A stretch of 25,243 bases of DNA from JAQVEB01 sp028698105 (GTDB lineage Bacteria; Bacteroidota; Bacteroidia; Bacteroidales; Dysgonomonadaceae): contig CAXYYA010000046.1 of assembly GCA_964293155.1 (NCBI GenBank), forward strand, positions 1 to 25,243, read 5' to 3'. Below, piece after piece: positions 1 through 8,411 of the stretch (the first letter of the stretch is position 1; every line of letters begins with the position of its first letter). The notes beneath the pieces were generated by a model that saw only the letters and a list, made by a program, of their open reading frames with translations, ran no database searches and was not told the origin of the DNA. The position numbers and the translations under genes are program-made.

Positions 1-9
1 AAAATAAAC

Positions 10-17
10 TATTTTTG
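10..17 (+). promoter_or_regulatory. Candidate Bacteroidota -7 promoter box
   Basis: TATTTTTG fits the TAnnTTTG consensus of the primary Bacteroidota sigma factor. Transcription starting just downstream would give a leader of about 110 nt before the DUF2141 start at 133. The -33 region lies outside the window, so only half the promoter can be judged. Confidence 0.4.
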
Positions 18-69
18 TCGTTAAAACCTGTAACGGTTATTTAGGACTGGTCAAATTATACGTAAAATA

Positions 70-130
70 TTGCAGGTTAAACCATTCGTTATTTTCGTAT
101 CTAAAGTTATACGTGTTACTGAACCTGCAA
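70..130 (+). promoter_or_regulatory. Leader hairpin next to the DUF2141 start codon
   Basis: TTGCAGGTT (70-78) and AACCTGCAA (122-130) are perfect inverted repeats. The 3' arm ends two bases before the ATG at 133. A smaller inner pair, CGTAT and ATACG, lies in the loop. In RNA the outer helix would occupy the ribosome-landing region. A regulatory role is inference; no known riboswitch class was recognised. Confidence 0.4.
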
Positions 131-132
131 CG

Positions 133-552
133 ATGAAATATTTAATAACCATAACCCTCATTTTTAGCCTGATGGCCAGCGCTAAGGCGGCTAACCTCAC
201 AATTACCGTTACCAACATCAAAGAAACCAAGGGCCGCATCGTTATCGGAATTTTCAACAACAAAGAAAGTTTTCCCAAAAACGGCAGGGAAATAAAACAA
301 CTGTTTATCCCCGCCGACGCGGATGAGGTAACGAAAAACATCACCGGACTGCCCGACGGCGAATACGCCATAGCCATCTATCATGACAAAAATTCTGATG
401 GCGTGTGCAACAAAAACATATTGGGAATCCCGCAGGAAGGTTTCGGGTTTTCCAACAATTTTAAACCACGGTTAAAAAGTCCGGCGTTTGCCGACGTAAA
501 ATTCAACGTTAAAGAAAATGCCCACATCCTTATCAAATTACTTTATTTTTAA
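133..552 (+). CDS. Secreted DUF2141 family protein
   Basis: A 139-residue exported protein of the DUF2141 family, whose function is unknown. The ATG at 133 was chosen because it puts a clean signal peptide at the N-terminus: lysine at residue 2, a hydrophobic core, and small residues before a likely cut after residues 19-20 (ASAKA). An upstream in-frame TTG at 70 would add 21 residues that do not look like part of the protein. The body is beta-rich and carries the family pattern of GRIVIGIFN, then a GEYAIAIYHDKNSDG stretch and a later GFGFSNN segment. The size suits the family. It stands alone between its leader and a strong terminator, and nothing in the sequence links it to the efflux operon that follows. 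Confidence 0.85.
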   Translation: MKYLITITLIFSLMASAKAANLTITVTNIKETKGRIVIGIFNNKESFPKNGREIKQLFIPADADEVTKNITGLPDGEYAIAIYHDKNSDGVCNKNILGIPQEGFGFSNNFKPRLKSPAFADVKFNVKENAHILIKLLYF

Positions 553-596
553 CGCATTATAATCCATTTCTTATTTAGACAAAAACCAAAATAATG

Positions 597-636
597 AAAA
601 CGGGAAACAAGTGTTTGCTTATTTCCCGTTTTTTTC
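597..636 (+). terminator. Rho-independent terminator after the DUF2141 gene
   Basis: An 11-bp perfect stem (597-607 with 622-632, core ACGGGAAA/TTTCCCGT) with a 14-nt loop runs directly into a T tract. It separates the DUF2141 gene from the efflux operon. Confidence 0.85.
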
Positions 637-687
637 GTTCATTTGTATATAAGTCAATTATTTACATGATAGTTTGTTCATGCGTGT

Positions 688-3600
688 ATGTTAAACAGAA
701 TTATTGAGTTTAGTGTTAAACACAAGTTAGTTATAATCCTTTTCACGATAACCATCATTGTTCTCGGGTTGTTTGCGCTTTCACACCTGTCGGTAGGAGC
801 CGTCCCCGATATAACCAACAATCAGGTGCAGGTTATCACCGTTTCCACCAATTTATCTACGCAGGATGTTGAGCAGTACATCACCATGCCCGTGGAGCTT
901 TCCATGGCTAATCTGCCCGGTGTGAAGGAAATACGTTCGGTGTCGAAGTTCGGTTTGTCGGTGGTTACCATTGTTTTCAACGAAAAACTCGGTACATATT
1001 TGCCGCGCCAGTTGATATCGGAAAAAATAGCCGAAGCTTCCGAAAACATTCCACAAGGCTTCGGCACGCCGATGATGGGGCCGGTGACGACCGGTCTGGG
1101 CGAGATTTACCAATATATCCTCGACGAAAAACCGGGTTATGAAAACCGTTATTCCACCACCGAATTGCGCACCATTCAGGATTGGATCGTGAAAAGGCAA
1201 CTTTCGGGAATCCCGGGTGTGGTGGAAGTGAACACATGGGGAGGATACCTCAAACAATACGAACTGGCGATAAACCCTGAACTGCTTCGCAGCCAGGGAA
1301 TAACGCTGATGGATGTTTTTAATGCCTTGCAAAACAACAACAACATAACCGGCGGGTCTTATATCGAAAAAAACAACCAAAGTTATTTTATCCGGGGCGA
1401 TGGAACCGTGAAATCGCTGGACGATATCCGTAAAATTGTGGTGAAAAACAGAAACGGGATACCGGTTTTGATAGGCGACGTAGGAGTAGTTCAATTCGGC
1501 CATGCAAACCGTTTTGGGGCCATTACCGCAAACGGCCAGGGCGAGAAAGTGATGGGGCAGGTGATGATGCTCAAAGATGCCGATTCGCAACAGGTGATCA
1601 AAGCCGTTAAAGCGCGGGTGGAAGAGGTGCAGCAATCGCTTCCCGAAGGGATTTTCATCAACCCCATTGTGGACCGCAGCGAATTGATCCACAAAACCAC
1701 GTTCACCATAATGGAAAACCTCATTATCGGCATCATTATCGTTATCGTTATCGTTATGCTCATTTTGGGAAATGTGCGCACGGCGCTTATCATCGCGTCC
1801 ATTATTCCGTTGTCGCTGCTGTTCACGCTTTCCATGATGTATCTTTTCAACATTGATGCCAACCTGATGAGCTTGGGCGCGCTCGACTTCGGTATCATCA
1901 TTGACGGAGGTGTTATCGTAGCCGAATTCATTGCCCTTCAACTCAATAAGAATTTCAATATCCTGAATTTAATCTCGGGCGACGACCGCAAGCACATGAT
2001 AGATAAAATCACGATGGGTGGGGCTTCTAAAATGATGAATTCGGCCATCTTTGGGCAAATTATCATTCTCATCGTATTCGTGCCCATTATTTCGCTCACC
2101 GGTGTCGAAGGCAAAATGTTCCGCCCCATGGCGCTGTCGTTTTGTTTTGCCGTTATCGGCGCATCCATTTTCGGGATGACGTGGTTGCCCGTAGCTTCGG
2201 CTCTGTTTATGAAGCCGAAGGAAGAAACCAGAGAATCCATGTCGAAACTGATGAAGTTGGCGCATAGAACCTATCATCCTTCGATTAAATGGGCTTGGGC
2301 ACACAAGCGGATTATCGTGGCGGGCGCCGCCGTGATGCTGTTAGCCGTGATTATTATTTTCCCGCGACTTGGCGCAGAATTTACTCCCACGCTCGATGAA
2401 GGCGATTTTGTGATACAACCCGTGCTGAAAACCGGCACGTCGCTGAAGAAAACCATCGAAATGACTACGCAGATGGAGGCAATCCTGAAAAAGAATTTTG
2501 TGGAAGTTGATCAGGTTGTGAGTCGTATTGGCGCGGCCGAAGTGCCTACTGATCCCATGTCAATGGAGGAAATTGACATGATCGTGAAATTGCGCCCGAA
2601 AAAAGAATGGAAAAATGCGAAAAGCAAGGAAGAACTTGCCGATAAATTCAAAGAAAAATTATCCGTTTTCCCCGGGATCGAATATGAGTTTACGCAGCCT
2701 ATTGAGATGCGGTTCAACGAATTGGTTACCGGCGTGCGTTCCGATATTGCCGTGAAAATTTTCGGCGAAGATTTGGATTACCTCGCCGAACAGGCAGCCG
2801 AAATCGGCGCGCTGGCCGAAACCGTTCCCGGCGCAGCGGATGTGATCGTGGAGAAAACCGTAGGTTTGCCGCAGATGCGCGTGACGTACAATCGCGAAAA
2901 ACTGGCTTATTACGGCGTGTCCATTCAGGAGTTGAATCAATATTTGGCGATGGCTTTCGGCGGACAAATTACCGGAAATGTTTTCGAGCAGGAACGGCGG
3001 TTCGATCTGGTGGTGCGTTTTCAGGAAGGCTTCCGTAAAGATATCGAAAATATTCGCCAGATGTACGTAAATTTGCCCGATGGCAATCAGGTGCGGTTGA
3101 ACGAACTGGCAAACATCGAATACACTACCGGTCCGGCTAAAATTTCGCACGACAATACCCAACGGCGTGTGGTGGTGAGCGTGAACGTGCGTAACCGCGA
3201 TTTGCAATCGGTGGTGCAGGATATTCAACAAAAAGTGAGTCAAAACCTCAACCTGAAACCGGGATATTATGTTGAATACGGCGGCCAGTACGAAAACCTG
3301 CAAAACGCTTCGCGCAGGTTGATGATCATTGTCCCCATAGCGCTTGCGCTGATCTTTCTGCTGCTGAACTTCGCGTTCAACTCGTTGAAAGAAACAGCCA
3401 TCATCTTTTCGGCAATCCCGCTTTCCATCGTTGGAGGCGTGTTGTTGCTCTGGATTAGGGGAATGCCGTTCAGCATATCGGCAGGCGTTGGGTTTATCGC
3501 GTTGTTTGGCGTGGCTGTGCTCAACGGCATCGTATTGATCGAACACTTTAAAGAATTAAGAGAATCCAACAGAAACATGAAAATGTATGATATTGTGGTA

Positions 3601-5037
3601 CATGGCTCCATTGATCGGCTGCGGCCGGTAGTCCTCACGGCGGCATCGGCCGCGTTGGGATTTTTGCCCATGGCGGTTTCCACGTCGGCGGGAGCCGAAG
3701 TGCAGCGCCCGCTGGCAACCGTTGTTATCGGCGGGTTGGTCACATCTACTTTCCTCACCATGATCGTGTTACCGTTGTTGTACGGATATTTTATGGACGA
3801 TAATCGAAAAAAACGAAAATTAAATTTGAAAAATTTCCGGAAAACTTCGCCTAAAGTTGTCTTGTTGCCTTTGTTGATGATCAGTTTTGCCGGTTTATCG
3901 GCACAGGATCGGGCGCTTTCGGTGGACGAAGCGGTACAGATCGGACTTTCCAACAACAAGGAGGTGAAAACCTACGCGTTGCAGGTTGAACAAAGCAAAG
4001 CGCTTGTTCCGGCGGCTTACTCGTTCGGCAGAACAGGGATTTATTATGGTTCCGATGCCAACAATATTGCCGAGAACGGACATCCGCTCAACGTGATAGG
4101 CGCAACACAGGAAATCAATTTTCCCACCGTGTATGCGGCGCAGCATCGGGCCAATACCATCGGGGTTTCCGTTGCCCAGGCGCAATACGAACTCGCCCGT
4201 CAACGGCTCACAAAAGAAATAACCAAGGCGTACTACAATATTGTATATCTGCAAAATAAACAAGAACAATACCGGTATATCGCCGATATTTACGCCCGTT
4301 TTTCGCAATCGGCAAACCGGCAATACCAGCAGGGTGACATCACCTATCTGGAAAAACTGAATGCATCGGCAAAACAGCAGCAAATAGATATCCGTCTGCA
4401 ACAAACCGCTGCCGATCTGCAAATTGCCTACAACCGGCTTCATTTGCTCATGCAGGCCGATGGGACGTACAGCGTTCCGCCTCAGCCGCTCGAACCGCTT
4501 TTGGTTTCATTGGCGGCCGTCAATCCCGGTTTGCGCGTAATGGAAGAAAAATTCCGGTACGAAAACGCGATGCTCGGCGTGGAACGTAACCAGTTGTGGC
4601 CCAACATCAATGTTGAATTATTTAACGGAACAAACCGTTTCGCTAACGCCCGCAATTACTGGGGATGGCAGGTGGGGGTTTCCATCCCGTTGTTTTTCGG
4701 GGAACAGCAGGCGAAAATCAAGGCGCGTAAATTCGGCGTTCAAATGGCGCAAAACATGCAGCAGAACTACAGCTTGATGTACGACAACAGGCGCACGGAG
4801 ATGCAAAAAGAATTGGACAAATACAATAAAAATATTGAATATTACCGGGTTACCGGCAAACAGATAAGCGATGAATTGATTAAATTTGCGGAACGAAGCT
4901 ACGAGGTGGGCGAGATTGACTTTTTTCGTTACGTGCAGAGTCTGGAGAACGCAACGGATATCCGGTTGACGTATCTGGACAATTTGGCACAATACAACCA
5001 AACGGTGATCGAATTAAATTATTTGAACATAGAATAA
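688..5037 (+). CDS. Heavy-metal efflux RND pump fused to a TolC-like outer-membrane channel
   Basis: A 1449-residue fusion. Residues 1 to about 1045 are a CzcA/CusA-type proton-driven RND pump with twelve membrane helices and two large periplasmic loops. The TM4 region has DFGxxxDGG with D400, D406 and E413. That resembles the divalent-cation CzcA signature more than the Cu/Ag CusA one, so Zn/Co/Cd/Ni export is more likely, though not proven. A TDPMSM segment after an AAEVP motif fits the HME-RND porter domain. Residues from about 1073 to the end form an outer-membrane efflux (OEP/TolC) domain with long alpha-helical hairpins. Between them, residues 1041-1072 are a basic stretch, a hydrophobic core and LSA, then QD: a typical signal peptide, but internal. 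Fused pumps of about 1450 residues are known in Bacteroidota. The adaptor gene starts one base after the stop, so the two are surely co-translated. Confidence 0.93.
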   Translation: MLNRIIEFSVKHKLVIILFTITIIVLGLFALSHLSVGAVPDITNNQVQVITVSTNLSTQDVEQYITMPVELSMANLPGVKEIRSVSKFGLSVVTIVFNEKLGTYLPRQLISEKIAEASENIPQGFGTPMMGPVTTGLGEIYQYILDEKPGYENRYSTTELRTIQDWIVKRQLSGIPGVVEVNTWGGYLKQYELAINPELLRSQGITLMDVFNALQNNNNITGGSYIEKNNQSYFIRGDGTVKSLDDIRKIVVKNRNGIPVLIGDVGVVQFGHANRFGAITANGQGEKVMGQVMMLKDADSQQVIKAVKARVEEVQQSLPEGIFINPIVDRSELIHKTTFTIMENLIIGIIIVIVIVMLILGNVRTALIIASIIPLSLLFTLSMMYLFNIDANLMSLGALDFGIIIDGGVIVAEFIALQLNKNFNILNLISGDDRKHMIDKITMGGASKMMNSAIFGQIIILIVFVPIISLTGVEGKMFRPMALSFCFAVIGASIFGMTWLPVASALFMKPKEETRESMSKLMKLAHRTYHPSIKWAWAHKRIIVAGAAVMLLAVIIIFPRLGAEFTPTLDEGDFVIQPVLKTGTSLKKTIEMTTQMEAILKKNFVEVDQVVSRIGAAEVPTDPMSMEEIDMIVKLRPKKEWKNAKSKEELADKFKEKLSVFPGIEYEFTQPIEMRFNELVTGVRSDIAVKIFGEDLDYLAEQAAEIGALAETVPGAADVIVEKTVGLPQMRVTYNREKLAYYGVSIQELNQYLAMAFGGQITGNVFEQERRFDLVVRFQEGFRKDIENIRQMYVNLPDGNQVRLNELANIEYTTGPAKISHDNTQRRVVVSVNVRNRDLQSVVQDIQQKVSQNLNLKPGYYVEYGGQYENLQNASRRLMIIVPIALALIFLLLNFAFNSLKETAIIFSAIPLSIVGGVLLLWIRGMPFSISAGVGFIALFGVAVLNGIVLIEHFKELRESNRNMKMYDIVVHGSIDRLRPVVLTAASAALGFLPMAVSTSAGAEVQRPLATVVIGGLVTSTFLTMIVLPLLYGYFMDDNRKKRKLNLKNFRKTSPKVVLLPLLMISFAGLSAQDRALSVDEAVQIGLSNNKEVKTYALQVEQSKALVPAAYSFGRTGIYYGSDANNIAENGHPLNVIGATQEINFPTVYAAQHRANTIGVSVAQAQYELARQRLTKEITKAYYNIVYLQNKQEQYRYIADIYARFSQSANRQYQQGDITYLEKLNASAKQQQIDIRLQQTAADLQIAYNRLHLLMQADGTYSVPPQPLEPLLVSLAAVNPGLRVMEEKFRYENAMLGVERNQLWPNINVELFNGTNRFANARNYWGWQVGVSIPLFFGEQQAKIKARKFGVQMAQNMQQNYSLMYDNRRTEMQKELDKYNKNIEYYRVTGKQISDELIKFAERSYEVGEIDFFRYVQSLENATDIRLTYLDNLAQYNQTVIELNYLNIE

Positions 5038-5038
5038 C

Positions 5039-6166
5039 ATGAAAATGAAACGATACGCGATAAGCTTGATGCTGGGATTAATACTGTTGGGCGCTTGCGG
5101 AAAAAAATCCGAAAATTCCGCTCCGGCCAATGCCGATTCCACGCTGGTGATGGTTACGCAGGAGCAATTCGATGCCATGGGCATGGCGTTGGGAGCGCCG
5201 CAGGAGGTTACTTTCCGCGAAACGGTAAAGGTGAGCGGCAATGTTATTTCGTCGGTCAACGGGCAGGCGCAAATCACCAGCCGCGTGGCGGGTACCATCC
5301 GCAACATTAGCCGCGAGATCGGCGATTACGCGCCGGCAGGCAGCGTGCTTTGCACGATAGAGAGCAACGATTTTATCGCCTTGCAGGAGGAATTCAACAC
5401 CATCGGCAACAACTACCGGATGGCAAAAGCCAATTACGAACGCCTTCGCGCGTTGTATCGCGACAGCATTTCGTCGAAAAAAGATTTTCAAACCGCCGAA
5501 AGCGCTTACCGGAGCCTCTCAGCCCAATACGAAGGGTTGAAACAGCGGCTCAATTTACTTCGCGCCAATCCTTCGGAAATCGAAGGCGGGAAAATTTATT
5601 CCTTACTGCCCATTCGCGCGCCGATAGGCGGTTACATCACGCAACTCAACTGCATGAACGGCGAGTATGTTACGCCCGAAAAGATGCTGATGACGCTGGT
5701 GGATGTGAATCGGTTGTATCTTCAACTGCATGTATATGAAAAAGATATAGCGAAACTTATGGTCGGGCAAAACGTGGAGTTTTACAACCCGAACAATCCC
5801 GATACGGTTTACACGGCGCGGTTATCGAAAATCGGCAAAGCCGTTGACCCTGAAAAGAAAACCATTCTCTGCACGGCCGATATTCAGGTTGCGGGAAAGA
5901 ACGATTTCGTGAACGATATGTACGTGGAGTGCGAGGTGATCACTTCCGAACGATCGGCTAAAGGCATCCCCGAAGAAGCGGTGGAAACTGCCGGCGAAGT
6001 GCGTCGCCTTTACGTGCTGGAGAAAAAAGACGGCGATAATTATTACTTTAAACCCGTAACCGTTCAGGTTGGAATACAATCCGGCCACTACGTGGAGCTA
6101 AAAAGTGATGTTCCACAGCAACAGGTTTTGATAAAAGGGGTGTATAGTTTGCCGGCGGGGGGATGA
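5039..6166 (+). CDS. Efflux RND periplasmic adaptor (membrane-fusion) lipoprotein, CusB/CzcB type
   Basis: A 375-residue HlyD-family adaptor that joins the inner-membrane pump to the outer-membrane channel. The N-terminus is a lipoprotein signal with lipobox LGAC and lipidated C20. Then come a barrel-sandwich half (residues about 65-105, SRVAGTIRNISREIGD), an alpha-helical coiled-coil hairpin (about 110-175, rich in charged and aromatic residues), the second lipoyl half (RAPIGGYITQLNCMNGEYV) and beta-barrel and membrane-proximal domains. There is no N-terminal His/Met-rich metal-binding extension. The ATG lies one base after the stop of the pump gene. With that gene it makes a complete tripartite system from only two polypeptides. 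Confidence 0.92.
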   Translation: MKMKRYAISLMLGLILLGACGKKSENSAPANADSTLVMVTQEQFDAMGMALGAPQEVTFRETVKVSGNVISSVNGQAQITSRVAGTIRNISREIGDYAPAGSVLCTIESNDFIALQEEFNTIGNNYRMAKANYERLRALYRDSISSKKDFQTAESAYRSLSAQYEGLKQRLNLLRANPSEIEGGKIYSLLPIRAPIGGYITQLNCMNGEYVTPEKMLMTLVDVNRLYLQLHVYEKDIAKLMVGQNVEFYNPNNPDTVYTARLSKIGKAVDPEKKTILCTADIQVAGKNDFVNDMYVECEVITSERSAKGIPEEAVETAGEVRRLYVLEKKDGDNYYFKPVTVQVGIQSGHYVELKSDVPQQQVLIKGVYSLPAGG

Positions 6167-6244
6167 CGTTCGGCATCGCGCAAATACACATAATAATCCG
6201 AAATAAATCAAAATAAAACCATAAAGGTCTTAAATAGTCCCGAA

Positions 6245-6275
6245 CCCGTCAGACCGCTCCAAGCGGGCTGGCGGG
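6245..6275. repeat. Imperfect GC-rich palindrome in the intergenic region
   Basis: CCCGTCAGACCGCT (6245-6258) and AGCGGGCTGGCGGG (6262-6275) pair over 14 positions with one mismatch and one G.U, leaving a 3-nt loop. No T tract follows, so it is not a classic terminator. It could be an extragenic palindrome or a stability hairpin behind the efflux operon. Apart from it, 6167-6339 shows nothing I can identify. Confidence 0.5.
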
Positions 6276-6339
6276 ATTCCGAAACTCATCAACCAGCACA
6301 ATATTTCCCTCAAAAATCTGTTATAACCAAAAAACGGTT

Positions 6340-8316
6340 TTGTTGGGGAAAATTCGTTTCACATATCTGTTTGTTTTTATTGTTATTTTCGTTTCGTGCA
6401 ACGAAGTGAAACTGAGCGATGCCCGTCGTCAGTATTTGAACGGCGAGTATTTTTCTGCTGCCGAAAGCTACCGGAAGATCTATCGGAAAACACCGCGCGA
6501 CGAAAGAGCCTTGCGCGGTATCCTTTCGTACGAAATGGCGCAAAACTACCGCAAGCTGAACATGACACAACGCGCCGTTACGGCTTACGCCAGCGCCATC
6601 CGCTACAACTATCCCGACACGCTGATGTATCTGCGCTACGCGCAACAGTTGCACAAAAACGGTCAGTATCTGCAGGCGGGGAAAGCATACGGAGATTATC
6701 TGAAAATGGTTCCCAACAGTGTGTTAGCGAAAAACGGACTGGAAGGAGTGGCGCTGGCGCAATCCAATTCCGCTCACCTATCGCGTTACAAGGTCAAACG
6801 CGTGGAGACACTCAATTCCCGCCAGTCTGATTTCAGCCCTGTACTTTCGGCAGATGGTGAAACGCTGTATTTCACCTCTTCGCACGATGAAGCGTCGGGC
6901 GACACCATCAGCACGATTACGGGACTGAAAAACAACGATATCTTCACATCCCGCAAAAACAAGCAAGGTGGCTGGCAGGAACCTAAAAGCATCGGTTCAA
7001 CGATCAATACCGAAATGGACGAAGGCACGCCATCGTTTACAGCCTCCGGCGAATCCATGTATTACACTTTTTGCCCCGAAAATGCCAACCGTCCCACCAC
7101 AGCGCGTATTTATGTTTCAAAACGCACCGGTGCGCAATGGGGTGCGGGCGGGGAGGTAATACTTGCGATGAATGATACCGTTTCGGTTTTCGCTCATCCG
7201 GCGGTATCTTGGTTCGGCACGGAACTGTATTTTGTGTCCGATATGCCGGGCGGTTACGGTGGAAAAGACATTTGGATTGCCGTAATAGACGGAACGGCAG
7301 TGCTTTCCGTAAGAAACGCCGGAAACGAGATCAATACGCCGGGCGATGAAATGTTCCCTTCCCTGAGGAACGACACTACGCTCTATTTTTCTTCCGACGG
7401 GCATCCGGGTTTGGGCGGACTGGATATTTTTAAGGCGGTAAAAAGAACTAAAACAAACCGTTGGCATGTTGATGCGATGCCTTTTCCGGTCAATTCTTCG
7501 GCCGATGATTTCGGTATTACGTTTGAAAAACAGAAAGAAAACGGATTCTTTAGTTCCAACCGCAACGATGCGAAGGGTTACGATCACATTTATTCTTTCG
7601 CGTACCCCGACCTGAACGTTGAGGTGGAGGGTTTTGCCGTAGATAAAGAGGATCAGTTTATCGAGGGAGCGAGAATTTCGGTTATCGGAGACGATGGTTC
7701 GCAACGCGAATTCGTTACGAAAAAAGACGGAACGTACCGGTTTAATGCTGCTAAAAATGTGAGCTACGTGTTTGCAGCCTCTGCCGACGGTTTTTTGAAC
7801 CTGAAACAATCGCTTCACACTTCTCCGCTTGAAAAAGACACGTTGTATTATGTTGATTTTGAAATGATACCGTATAACAAGCCCGTTATTTTGGAAAATA
7901 TTTTTTACGATTTCGATAAAGCAACGCTTCGTCCCGAATCCAAAGAAGAGCTGGACGGATTGATCAAAATTCTACAGGAAAATCCGAATATCTCAATCGA
8001 GCTTTCAGCCCATACCGACCGAAAAGGCTCCGATGAATATAACCAAAACTTGTCGCTGCGCCGCGCGCAGTCTGTGGTGCACTACCTTGTTTCGCAGGGA
8101 ATTGACGACAAACGCCTAACGGCTGGGGGTTACGGGGAAATACAGCCGAAAACCGTTACGAAAAACATCGCCGAAAAATACAATTTTCTGAAAGTAGGCG
8201 ACACCCTTTCCGAAGATTTCATCGAAAAACTCACACCCGAACAACAGGAAATTACCGACCAGATCAACCGGCGGACGGAATTCAAAGTTACAGACCGCAC
8301 TTTCGGTCTTTATTAG
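6340..8316 (+). CDS. TPR / PD40 propeller / CRD / OmpA-domain lipoprotein, PorE-like
   Basis: A 658-residue outer-membrane-associated lipoprotein. The signal ends in lipobox FVSC with C20. Domains in order are: TPR-like helices (about 22-130); PD40/WD40-like propeller repeats (about 150-420, several with FSPVLSADGETLYFTS or DIW/DIF patterns); a carboxypeptidase-regulatory-like beta domain (about 425-505); and an OmpA peptidoglycan-binding domain (about 525-655) with HTDRKG, in which D560 and R575 are the expected diaminopimelate-binding pair. This order and length match PorE of Porphyromonas gingivalis, a type IX secretion component that ties the machine to peptidoglycan. Paralogues with the same layout occur in Bacteroidota, so the PorE assignment is moderate. 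No in-frame ATG precedes the signal peptide, so a TTG start at 6340 or 6343 is required. Confidence 0.82.
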   Translation: MLGKIRFTYLFVFIVIFVSCNEVKLSDARRQYLNGEYFSAAESYRKIYRKTPRDERALRGILSYEMAQNYRKLNMTQRAVTAYASAIRYNYPDTLMYLRYAQQLHKNGQYLQAGKAYGDYLKMVPNSVLAKNGLEGVALAQSNSAHLSRYKVKRVETLNSRQSDFSPVLSADGETLYFTSSHDEASGDTISTITGLKNNDIFTSRKNKQGGWQEPKSIGSTINTEMDEGTPSFTASGESMYYTFCPENANRPTTARIYVSKRTGAQWGAGGEVILAMNDTVSVFAHPAVSWFGTELYFVSDMPGGYGGKDIWIAVIDGTAVLSVRNAGNEINTPGDEMFPSLRNDTTLYFSSDGHPGLGGLDIFKAVKRTKTNRWHVDAMPFPVNSSADDFGITFEKQKENGFFSSNRNDAKGYDHIYSFAYPDLNVEVEGFAVDKEDQFIEGARISVIGDDGSQREFVTKKDGTYRFNAAKNVSYVFAASADGFLNLKQSLHTSPLEKDTLYYVDFEMIPYNKPVILENIFYDFDKATLRPESKEELDGLIKILQENPNISIELSAHTDRKGSDEYNQNLSLRRAQSVVHYLVSQGIDDKRLTAGGYGEIQPKTVTKNIAEKYNFLKVGDTLSEDFIEKLTPEQQEITDQINRRTEFKVTDRTFGLY

Positions 8317-8372
8317 CCAAACCCGCGTATCGTTTTTCTTTTTCAAAACACAAGTACGGGCATAATTTTTGC

Positions 8373-8380
8373 TATATTTG
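8373..8380 (+). promoter_or_regulatory. Candidate -7 box for the cbpA run
   Basis: TATATTTG matches TAnnTTTG exactly and lies 31 bases before the cbpA ATG. A clear -33 TTTG is not seen. It is the only convincing promoter in front of the run that continues through recN. Confidence 0.5.
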
Positions 8381-8411
8381 TAACGGATTCTATTTTAATT
8401 AGACTCAAAAA

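Noticed and set aside
853..1941. Long minus-strand ORF (362 codons) opposite the efflux pump
   Set aside because: It is the antisense shadow of the pump gene, rich in H, N, Q and R as shadow frames are, with no domain pattern or start signal.
2659..3546. Minus-strand ORF of 295 codons opposite the pump
   Set aside because: Same antisense bias; the plus-strand frame has clear RND motifs throughout.
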